Of a stretch of 64,000 bases of DNA, positions 1 to 7,776 are shown one piece after another. Position 1 is the stretch's first letter; each line of letters starts with the position of its first letter. The notes under the pieces were generated by a model that worked only from the letters and a program-made list of their open reading frames with translations, did not search any database and was not told the DNA's origin. The DNA is from Tunturibacter gelidoferens (lineage in GTDB: Bacteria; Acidobacteriota; Terriglobia; Terriglobales; Acidobacteriaceae). Position numbers and translations under genes: made by a program. Location: contig NZ_CP132938.1 of the NCBI RefSeq assembly GCF_040358255.1, positions 3,162,001-3,226,000 of the forward strand. The letters are read 5' to 3'.

Positions 1-2591
1 TTACGGCAGTTCACCAGACCGGTTCGCTCAAGATGCCGAAAGGCGGCAAGCTCTCAGCCGGAGATATCGAGACACTTGCGGAGTGGGTCAAGATGGGCGC
101 GCCATGGCCCAAGACCACAGCTCCGGTTCGTATAGCCGGTAAGCAGATCACTCCCGACATGCGCAAGTTCTGGTCATTCCAACCGCTGAAGGACTATCCC
201 GTACCTGTGATCAAAGATCCAGCGCTTAGGTCGTGGGCAAAGACGGACATCGACCGCTTCGTGTTGGCCAAACTCGAAGAAAAGGGGCTCAAACCTGCCC
301 CCATGGCGGATAAACGAACACTCATTCGCCGCGCTACTTTAGATTTGACCGGCCTGCCACCTACCCCTGAAGAGATTGTGGCGTTTGAAAAGGACCCTTC
401 TCCCGACGCCTACGCCAAGGTCGTTGACCGTCTGCTTGCTTCTCCTCGTTATGGCGAACGATGGGGCCGCCACTGGCTCGACGTCGCCAGATATGCGGAT
501 GACGACATTCGCGGCCTCGATCCGCGTGGCCGGGGCTACATGCCGTTCGATGGTGCTTGGGTCTACCGCGACTGGGTGATCAAAGCAGTCAATGATGACG
601 TCCCATACGACCGGTTTGTAAAGATGCAGCTCGCGGGAGATCTGCTGTCCAAGCAGCCCACGCCAGATGACTTGAAGGCGACAGGCTTCCTCGGCGGCGC
701 GCCGTGGATCTGGGATCAGGCCGAGCCGATTCAGGGTCGTGCTGACGAACGTAACGAGCGCATCGACGCCGTTACACGAGGCTTCCTTGGTCTGACCGTT
801 GCGTGCGCTCGTTGTCACGACCACAAATACGACCCAATCCTTGCCAAGGACTACTACGCGCTCGGAGGAATCTTCGCGAGCTCTACTTATAAGGAGTACA
901 ACTTCGTTCCTGAGTCCGAGGTCGATTTCTGGCGCGAGAAGTTTAAGGAAGCAAACGATAAGGACAAAGCGGCCCAGGACTATACGAAGACTGTCAGCTC
1001 GGAACTCGCCAAGGCACTCGCGGCTCAGACCTCTGCGTACATGGTCGCTTCGTGGCAGGTGGCAGGAAAGCCCAAGAAAAAGATCGAGGAGGCTGCGGAT
1101 GCGGCGCGTCTGGATCCTGAGTTGCTTGATCGTTGGGTCAAGTTCCTGGCGAAGAAGCCAACGTTCTATCCTTACCTCAAAGACTGGCAGCTGATGATCG
1201 CCCAGGGCGGCACGGAAGACCAGGCCAAGTTTCTTGGAGACTCCTTCCAGCAGCGCATCCTCGATCTCCTGATCGAGAACAAAGCGGTTGAAGACGAGAA
1301 TGACAAGATCAAGGCCAAAGCCGGGGTTCCGACCGAACGCGAAAAGGATGTTAAGCCCTCGGACTTTGATACCTACGATCAGTTCTGCCCAGGGTGCACG
1401 CTTGAGCTCAAGGTAATGACGCCGGAGAAGGCGAACCTCTACGAAGACCTCTTCATGCGCCAGTTAGGCACAGGAGTCTTCGACGAGCGCGGTGAGCCAG
1501 GCCTCTTCGTCTTTCGCGGATGGGATCTGATCCGTCGCCTCGGACCAGCCGAACAAGCTTATTTGTCCACGCTCCAGACTGAGCGGAGCCATGGCGGTTA
1601 TGTGAAGTCGGTCGGTCAGATTTACCCCTTTGCGCATGGTATGGCCGACAAACCCCAGGCTGTGAGTATTGCTGTGGACCTTCGTGGAAACCCGCACTCG
1701 CACGGTGATATTGCGCCTCGCGCCTTCCTCACCGTGCTTGGCTCGCCCGACAAGAAGCCGTACACAGAAGGCAGCGGCCGGCTGCAATTGGCAGACGATA
1801 TCGTCGCGAGTCCGATCGCCTCGCGGGTTTGGATGAACCGCGTTTGGAAGTGGCACTTCGGCACAGGCATCGTCAACACAGCCGACAACTTCGGCGCGGT
1901 TGGCGATCCACCGTCTGATCCAGAACTCCTTGACTATCTCGCGATTCAGTTTCAGAAGAATGGCATGTCGCTTAAGAAGCTTCAACGCATGATCATGCTC
2001 TCGGCCGTGTATCAGCAGAGCAGCAAAGAGACACCGGAGGAGCATGTCGCGGACCCTCTCAACCGCTTCTACTCTCATTTTTCTCTGCAGCGTCTCGACG
2101 CCGAACAGCTTCGTGATTCCGTACTCTTCGTCGCTGGCGACCTAGACACTAAGGAGTCGAGTGGGCCTTCGACGGAGCTAGGCATCGATAACCATCGGCG
2201 CACTGTATACGCCAAGGTGAGCCGTTTCCGTATCGATCCTTTCCTGCAGGCCTTTGATTTTCCCAACCCCACGTTTACTGCAGAGCAGCGCTTCTCTACC
2301 AACGTCCCGGTGCAGCGTCTTTACTTTATGAATAACTCCTTCATCTACGCGCAAGCTGGAAAGCTGGCCGAGCGTGTCTACGACAGGGGAGACGACACTG
2401 CACGCATTAATGAGGTCTATCGCTTGCTCTTCGGACGAGCACCAACGCCGGCAGAACTGCAGGCGGGACTTGATTTCTTGAAGAACACTCCGGAGAAGCC
2501 CGGCTACCTTGTGAATCAAGAACCACTTACCGCGTGGAAGCAATACTCGCGTGTACTCTTCAACTCGAACGAATTTGAATTTTTGAATTAG
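1..2591 (+). CDS. DUF1549/DUF1553 (PSCyt2/PSD1) haem protein, 5' end outside window
   Basis: The reading frame is open from the first complete codon at base 3, so the true start lies upstream. The first visible residues (MPKGGKLS, then GAPWP) match the end of the planctomycete-type cytochrome PSCyt1 domain that normally precedes DUF1549. Counting from the Met at base 33, DUF1549 covers roughly residues 67-275 and includes RYGERWGRHWLD and a single c-haem motif CARCH near residue 258. DUF1553 covers roughly 590-835 (ASRVWMNRVWKWHFGTG). Proteins of this architecture are usually exported and encoded next to a DUF1501 protein, exactly as here. Their substrate is not established; a role in periplasmic oxidation or breakdown of glycans is often suggested. 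Family assignment is secure, function is not. Confidence 0.9.
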   Translation, partial: TAVHQTGSLKMPKGGKLSAGDIETLAEWVKMGAPWPKTTAPVRIAGKQITPDMRKFWSFQPLKDYPVPVIKDPALRSWAKTDIDRFVLAKLEEKGLKPAPMADKRTLIRRATLDLTGLPPTPEEIVAFEKDPSPDAYAKVVDRLLASPRYGERWGRHWLDVARYADDDIRGLDPRGRGYMPFDGAWVYRDWVIKAVNDDVPYDRFVKMQLAGDLLSKQPTPDDLKATGFLGGAPWIWDQAEPIQGRADERNERIDAVTRGFLGLTVACARCHDHKYDPILAKDYYALGGIFASSTYKEYNFVPESEVDFWREKFKEANDKDKAAQDYTKTVSSELAKALAAQTSAYMVASWQVAGKPKKKIEEAADAARLDPELLDRWVKFLAKKPTFYPYLKDWQLMIAQGGTEDQAKFLGDSFQQRILDLLIENKAVEDENDKIKAKAGVPTEREKDVKPSDFDTYDQFCPGCTLELKVMTPEKANLYEDLFMRQLGTGVFDERGEPGLFVFRGWDLIRRLGPAEQAYLSTLQTERSHGGYVKSVGQIYPFAHGMADKPQAVSIAVDLRGNPHSHGDIAPRAFLTVLGSPDKKPYTEGSGRLQLADDIVASPIASRVWMNRVWKWHFGTGIVNTADNFGAVGDPPSDPELLDYLAIQFQKNGMSLKKLQRMIMLSAVYQQSSKETPEEHVADPLNRFYSHFSLQRLDAEQLRDSVLFVAGDLDTKESSGPSTELGIDNHRRTVYAKVSRFRIDPFLQAFDFPNPTFTAEQRFSTNVPVQRLYFMNNSFIYAQAGKLAERVYDRGDDTARINEVYRLLFGRAPTPAELQAGLDFLKNTPEKPGYLVNQEPLTAWKQYSRVLFNSNEFEFLN

Positions 2592-2658
2592 CAGTACCGA
2601 TGGTTCTTTGACCCTTTACAGGCAGGTTCCAGGAACCACGAACAAAGGAGACACTCCA

Positions 2659-4137
2659 ATGGCTTGTGAGAAACCAAAACCGATCAATCGCCGTGACGCC
2701 CTCCGTTGTATCGGCGGCGGATTCGCCATGATGAGTTTCGCTAGTATGGTCGGCGAATCGCTTGCCCAGGCTGAGATCCTCAATGCAAACACTCCAGGCG
2801 CCGCGGCCGCCACAACCACCGCCACCAATCCCTGGATGCTTCGCGACCCCAACTTCAAGCCCAAGGCAAAGCACGTCATCTTCCTGTTCATGAATGGCGG
2901 CCTGTCTCACGTCGACAGCTTCGACTACAAGCCGATGCTCGAGAAGTACCACGGCCAGCCGATGCCCGGAGGTGATCTCGGCCACGAACGGAAGACTGGC
3001 ACACTGATGAAGTCGCCGTTCGAGTTCAAGCGTTATGGCAAGAGCGGGCTTCAGGTTTCGGAGCTCTTCCCGAACGTCGGGGCCTGCGCCGACGATATCT
3101 GCGTTGTTCGATCTGTTTTTACGGAGATCCCGAATCACGAGCCCGCGCTTATTATGATGAACACTGGCGCAAATGTCATCGGGCGCCCCTCGATGGGCTC
3201 CTGGCTTACGTATGGCCTGGGGACCGAAAACAAGAACCTGCCCGGTTTTGTTGTGCTTTGCCCGCAGGTCCCCACGACCGTAGGTCCGCCGCTCTGGAGC
3301 TCGGGATTCCTTCCCGCCGTCAACCAGGCGACCTACGTCACCACCGATACTCGCCAGAAAGATTTCGATCCTTACAAACTCATTCCGAATATTCATAACG
3401 ACGGCTTCGATATCAAGCAGCAGCGCCACGAGCTGGATCTTGTGAAGAAGCTTGACGAACTCAACGAGACTGAGACTTACGGCCACGGACCAGCGGACCC
3501 GCAGCTTGAGGCCACCATTGGTTCAATGGAGACTGCTTATCGCATGCAGACCGAAGCGCCGGATGTGTTCGATGTGCGCAAGGAGAGCGAGGCGACGATC
3601 AAGATGTATGGCGAGGGCTCAACGGCACGTGGCTGCCTGACTGCGGCCCGCTTGATTGAGCGCGGCGTCCGCATGGTGCAGGTCTATTACTCGATGGGCG
3701 ACCCGTGGGATGCTCACCAGGATATCCAGTCTCACCGCAAAAACGCCAAGGACTCGGACCAGCCCTTCGCCGCGCTCGTCAAGGACCTCAAAGCGCGTGG
3801 TCTTTTCGACGAGACCATCATCGTCTGTGGCTCGGAGTTCGGTCGTACGCCGGTGGTTGAGCTTGGAGGGGCTGGAACTCACGCTGGTCGCGACCATAAT
3901 CCGCATGGTTTTAGCATGTGGCTTGCGGGCGGCGGGATCAAAGGCGGCATGACTTATGGTGCCACCGATGACTTCGGCTGGAAGGTCGTTGATAAGCCTG
4001 TCCATGTCCATGATATCCATGCGACGATTCTGTATCTCATGGGCATCGACCACACCAAGCTGACGTTCCGCTCCAGCGGCCGCGACTTCCGTCTGACTGA
4101 CGTCTCGGGAAATGTGATCCACGACATCATTGCTTAA
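2659..4137 (+). CDS. DUF1501 (alkaline-phosphatase-superfamily-like) secreted protein
   Basis: A 492-aa protein. The frame opens at 2608, but the ATG at 2659 is preferred because AAAGGAG lies just upstream (2644-2650) and it places a twin-arginine-like signal (INRRDALRCIGGG) at the N-terminus. The body shows DUF1501 hallmarks: FLFMNGGLSHVDSFDYKP early, NHEPA in the middle, and GSEFGRTP followed by GTHAGRDHNPHGFSMWLAGGG in the last third, the regions that hold metal ligands in the sulfatase/phosphatase fold. It follows the DUF1549/DUF1553 gene by 67 bases on the same strand, the standard pairing. The reaction is unknown; hydrolysis of an ester on an exported substrate is only suggested by the fold. 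Confidence 0.9.
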   Translation: MACEKPKPINRRDALRCIGGGFAMMSFASMVGESLAQAEILNANTPGAAAATTTATNPWMLRDPNFKPKAKHVIFLFMNGGLSHVDSFDYKPMLEKYHGQPMPGGDLGHERKTGTLMKSPFEFKRYGKSGLQVSELFPNVGACADDICVVRSVFTEIPNHEPALIMMNTGANVIGRPSMGSWLTYGLGTENKNLPGFVVLCPQVPTTVGPPLWSSGFLPAVNQATYVTTDTRQKDFDPYKLIPNIHNDGFDIKQQRHELDLVKKLDELNETETYGHGPADPQLEATIGSMETAYRMQTEAPDVFDVRKESEATIKMYGEGSTARGCLTAARLIERGVRMVQVYYSMGDPWDAHQDIQSHRKNAKDSDQPFAALVKDLKARGLFDETIIVCGSEFGRTPVVELGGAGTHAGRDHNPHGFSMWLAGGGIKGGMTYGATDDFGWKVVDKPVHVHDIHATILYLMGIDHTKLTFRSSGRDFRLTDVSGNVIHDIIA

Positions 4138-4159
4138 CTGCTCCACCGAAAGGGAACAC

Positions 4160-4525
4160 ATGAAGTCCAGGAAATGGTCCGCTGCATGCGGTCTTGCAGT
4201 CATCTTTCTCTTTGCCAATACAACGAGTTCGCGTGCTCAGGATCCGGAGCCTAAGGTCATCGAGATCCACGCCAAGAAGTTCGCCTACGAACCTGCAGAG
4301 ATTACGCTGCACAAGGGCGAGACGTATAAGCTGCACCTCACCTCTGACGACTCCCTGCATAGTCTCCGGATCAACGCGCTCAACCTGAATGCGAAGATGA
4401 AGGCTGGAGAGTTTAACGATGTTCTCCTCACTCCGGATCAGGTGGGCGATTTCAAAGCCGACTGCGGCGTGTACTGCGGTGCGGGACACAAGACGATGTC
4501 AATGACGGTGCACGTGATCCAATAG
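4160..4525 (+). CDS. Exported cupredoxin with CuA-type site (CoxII-like domain)
   Basis: A 121-aa protein with a clear signal peptide (hydrophobic stretch LAVIFLFANTTSSRAQ). The start at 4160 is chosen over 4130 because AAAGGGA precedes it and it gives a normal signal sequence. The C-terminal CGVYCGAGHKTM fits the CuA pattern C-x3-C-x3-H-x2-M, and an upstream His in DDSLHSLRI supplies the remaining ligand. The protein therefore resembles the soluble domain of cytochrome c oxidase subunit II without its membrane helices. It lies 22 bases after the DUF1501 gene and 4 bases before a c-type cytochrome gene, which suggests a small periplasmic electron-transfer chain for the DUF1549/DUF1501 pair. 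The fold and copper site are well supported; the partner is inferred. Confidence 0.88.
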   Translation: MKSRKWSAACGLAVIFLFANTTSSRAQDPEPKVIEIHAKKFAYEPAEITLHKGETYKLHLTSDDSLHSLRINALNLNAKMKAGEFNDVLLTPDQVGDFKADCGVYCGAGHKTMSMTVHVIQ

Positions 4526-4529
4526 TGAG

Positions 4530-5014
4530 ATGAGATCACGCCGCTTCTCTTCGTTGATTCTGCTTTCGATACTGTCGACTGGCCTTGCGGGATGCCGTGT
4601 CAGCATGCCGTCCGTAACCGAGACCAAGGTTATCAACTGGACGAAGCATATCACTATCGGGGGCAAAAAAGACGCCAATCCGGTGGCTGCAAGTGCGGAG
4701 AATATTGAGGATGGCAAACAGGGCTTTACCTCGTACTGCATGGTTTGCCACGGGCTTGACGGCCAGAACAGGGGCGTTCCTTTCGCTGCGTCTGTTTCTC
4801 CACCCATCCCCTCGCTTGCCAGCGCCGAGATTCAGTCTTATACGGATGGACAACTGAGTGGATTATCAAGAACGGAATTGCTCCTTCGGGTATGCCCGCC
4901 TCTGACAAGGATTTTTCCGATGAGGATATGTGGCGCATGGTGCTTTATATTCGGAACCTGCCGAGGGCAGGCAGCCTGGGTGAGCCTGCCGTATATGGCG
5001 GTTCAGCGAAATGA
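4530..5014 (+). pseudogene. c-type cytochrome lipoprotein, broken by one frameshift
   Basis: The 5' part encodes a lipoprotein-like signal (LSTGLAGCRVS) and the haem motif CMVCHG. In that frame, after TDGQL near base 4856, the translation becomes meaningless. The other frame from TGG at 4859 reads WIIKNGIAPSGMPA (the Met haem ligand region) and continues through DEDMWRMVLYIRNLP to a TGA at 5012-5014. Adding one base before 4859 restores a typical class I cytochrome c of about 160 aa. The lesion is either a single-base deletion in the genome or a sequencing error. Context with the CuA protein suggests an electron acceptor role for the intact ancestor. Confidence 0.82.
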
Positions 5015-5980
5015 TGAGGTGGCCATTGAAACGTGGGAAAACAGCCATTTCGGTCTAAACATATAAAAATATCGATGTAATAGCTTTGACTTTTCCAGCC
5101 TCAGGCTTGAGGCCGTTCTAGCTGACACCCGGAGTGGCCGCCTACGAAGGGAGGCCGTACGCCGGCCTTTGAAGATCTCAGAACCAGGAGTTGTGGCAGG
5201 GAGCCGCAGAAAAACAACTCCATGTTTGACAACCTCTCTTCGCATCTCTAGATCACGAAGGCGAGCGCTTCTCGTGCTCAGTTACGAGTCACTCCGTCGT
5301 TCCCGCTTCAGAAGCGCCTTTAACACGGTGCAGGATTAGAGTTCCGTGCCCTCGCCCGCGCAATTCTTAGTGCCGAGTGGAAACCTGTAAAGGAATGCTT
5401 CCTAGTGGCCGCAATCTTCGAGCCTATCGAGCTTCGGAGCTGTCTGACTTTTAATCGCATTCGATCTCTCCGAGGAACGTAGAGTTTTAAGCGCAGTCGT
5501 GATGAACGTTGTCCGCATTGAGTACGCCGTACAGCCTCAGAGGATACTCAATGCTCTAGCATGCCAGGAATTGTGGTTCATTTATCCTGCATTAGAGAAC
5601 CAGTGCTTTATATTATGAGAACCTAGATGGACGGTGACGACATATCGCTCTATATCGGCAATCCTTCAATGATCTTCCCGCCAATAGTCGGGAAGACCCT
5701 GTTGATAGAGGCTTCTCCTGAAAAGAACGACAGCGGAATGGCAAAGAAGTTTATACGTTAACTGTAAGGTTTACGCAAACCTATTTACATGCACAATAAG
5801 ACTTCTGTCAAGCAACGATTTGTTAGCCGAAGTTACGTTCAAATGAAATCGCATCTGCTACCCGGTGCACTGTAAGTTTGTGATATGGATCGTTCTTATG
5901 AGGGCTGGTAGAGTTATGTCTCCACGTAGCGTGATGTGGAGACGAATTGGTAGGGTTGTCGTGGGGGTGTCGAGCGAGGC
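5015..5980. other. Gene-free stretch
   Basis: I see no convincing coding region in this near-1-kb stretch on either strand. The short open frames have no signal peptide, family motif or good ribosome-binding site. The only notable element is the dyad at 5767-5782, listed separately. Together with the IS66 relic just to the right, this looks like a site where older genes have been lost. Confidence 0.6.
5767..5782. promoter_or_regulatory. LacI-type dyad AGGTTTACGCAAACCT (orphan operator?)
   Basis: Perfect 6-base arms (AGGTTT/AAACCT) flank ACGC, giving the central CG typical of LacI-family operators. It resembles other dyads in this window with a GTAAACG core. No intact gene starts within 800 bases, so it may be the leftover control site of a lost gene, or a site bound by the LacI protein starting at 6595. 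Confidence 0.4.
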
Positions 5981-6150
5981 ATTCCATGACGGCAGCTCGT
6001 TGATTTTGCTTATTGGATGGCCGCGGTCTGACCCGGGACGCGATAGTAGGGTTCCGGGTCGAACCCGTTGAACTTAAATGAGTTGACCACGGAGCAGTTG
6101 GCGGCACCTTCCCCGCTTGCATCCGTTGCGCCGAAGATGTTTTGCAAGAG
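5981..6150 (-). mobile_element. Relic of IS66-family transposase (TnpC C-terminus)
   Basis: The minus strand from 6150 to 6010 reads IFGATDASGEGAANCSVV, then KFNGFDPEPYYR. This matches the IS66 TnpC pattern of LFAGSDAGGERAA, a YSLI-type helix, KLNGLDPEAYLR. One base out of frame, the next stretch reads DRGHPISKINELPSWN (ending near 5981), matching the TnpC terminus IADHPINRIDELLPWN. The two parts are in different frames and nothing upstream continues the homology, so only the last about 60 residues remain. No terminal inverted repeats were recognised. The assignment rests on remembered family motifs, but two independent blocks in the right order make it fairly firm. Confidence 0.68.
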
Positions 6151-6594
6151 TCATTCCTACTCCTCCTTCCCCTATATTTCTTGTCAGTGGCGCGTCTGTT
6201 TACTCTAAGGGGCGCTGTGTTGGCCGGGTGTACACAGCATTGGTGTGCCATGATGGTGTGTGTTGGTGTGGTAGTTAGGGGCTGGACCTTTAGCTGTCCG
6301 TCGGGTGGCGCGTGAGCCCGAATCGCCGCAGCCGTATCGCACTTGAGTGAGTGTTTAGCGGACATGGCTTCGAACAAGGTGCTTATGGTGTTGAGCAGAG
6401 GTCTTGCTTGCTTGACCGTTCCAATCTCAAACGCAAGAACATATCCCAGAATCAACTTCAAATCGGCATTTGGGCTCAATCTTCCGAATGCGTTGATAGA
6501 AGATATATTCAATTCATGTTCGGCTGCTGTCAGCATCGGTCAAACGATGATTGCGAAAATCGGCTATGGCTAAATGCCGTTCTCGCGGGGATTT

Positions 6595-7605
6595 ATGAAT
6601 ATTGAAGCTGTCGCCAGACGCGCCAACGTCTCAACTGCCACGGTTAGTCGGGTAATCAATCGACCAGAGCTGGTGCGGGCATCGACGGCTGCGGCGGTTC
6701 TGGAAGTCATTCGTGAGTTGAACTTCTACCCCAACCGGAATGCGCGAGCGTTGGGAACTGGCCGCAGTAACATGTTTGGGCTGATCATTTCCGATATTAC
6801 CAATCCTTTTTTCCCTGAGTTGGTGAAAGCGTTCGAGACCATTGCGGTAGAACACGGACAGGAGGTGCTGGTTGCGAACACTGACTACAATCCGGTCAGG
6901 ATGGAGCATTGCCTGAGCCGTATGCTGGAGCGCAAAGTGGACGGGGTCGCCATTATGACCTCCGAGATGGATGAGGCGCTGATAGGACCTTTCGGCAGAC
7001 GTGGCATTCCGCTGGTGTTTTTAGATGGCGGGAAGCCGGCGCTTGGAGTCAACACTATCAGTGTGGACTACAAGACAGGCATCGGCCAGGCGATGAAGCA
7101 TCTGAGAACGCTAAATCATCGCCGGATCGGATTTATCAGCGGCCCACTAAGGCTGATCTCGGCGCGGAAACGTCTGGACGCATTCATGAAGGGCATGGCA
7201 GTCGATAAGCCCCGCATGAAAGAGACATGGATTGAGGAGGGAGATCATCGGATCGAAGGTGGAAAGATTGCGATGAGGCGCATGCTAACTTCTAAGAAGT
7301 TGCCGACGGCCGTGATGGCGTCGAACGATCTCACTGCGATCGGGGCGATCGACGAGATCCATGAACAGGGTTTCCGGGTGCCGGAGGATATCTCGGTGAT
7401 CGGCTTCGACGATATTCACATGAGCGCTTTTACCTATCCTGCGCTGACGACGATCCGCCTGCCCAGAACGCAGATTGCACAGATTGCCTTTCAGTCTCTG
7501 TTTGAAAGTTATGATGGGCATCAGATTGAACCGCGTCCGGGAAGAAACCGCGTGATCGAGCCTATGCTGGTGGTCAGGAAGTCGACGGGACCACCGAAAA
7601 AGTAA
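6595..7605 (+). CDS. LacI-family transcriptional regulator
   Basis: A 336-aa protein. The N-terminal helix-turn-helix reads MNIEAVARRANVSTATVSRVIN, followed by the hinge helix region RNARALGTGRS and a periplasmic-binding-protein-like effector domain (LIISDITNPFFPEL to VIGFDDIHMSAFTYPALTTIR). The ATG at 6595 is preferred over 6574 because it begins directly at the HTH. It is convergent with the GH2/GH36 genes, whose promoter region holds a 20-bp palindrome with a central CG, so it is a plausible repressor of that operon with a galactoside or related sugar as inducer. It is clearly related to the LacI protein at 60203. The family is certain; the effector is a guess. Confidence 0.93.
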   Translation: MNIEAVARRANVSTATVSRVINRPELVRASTAAAVLEVIRELNFYPNRNARALGTGRSNMFGLIISDITNPFFPELVKAFETIAVEHGQEVLVANTDYNPVRMEHCLSRMLERKVDGVAIMTSEMDEALIGPFGRRGIPLVFLDGGKPALGVNTISVDYKTGIGQAMKHLRTLNHRRIGFISGPLRLISARKRLDAFMKGMAVDKPRMKETWIEEGDHRIEGGKIAMRRMLTSKKLPTAVMASNDLTAIGAIDEIHEQGFRVPEDISVIGFDDIHMSAFTYPALTTIRLPRTQIAQIAFQSLFESYDGHQIEPRPGRNRVIEPMLVVRKSTGPPKK

Positions 7606-7776
7606 AGTTGGTTTTGTGTGAGATCTCTAGTGCGGCTCAGGGAAGGCTTCGGCACAGGGCGGTTTTTACTGCGGTCCGTGCTTTCGCACGAATATCCCAC
7701 CCTATCGCGATGGGACTGCGAAAGGATCGGGCACCCAGTCTCTGTGGAACTAGCGTTGCGGCAATGAGTGAGTTGG

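Noticed and set aside
5823..6536. 237-codon minus-strand frame
   Set aside because: Low-complexity, His/Pro/Thr-rich translation without domain. The IS66 homology within the region is in other frames, so this open frame is accidental.
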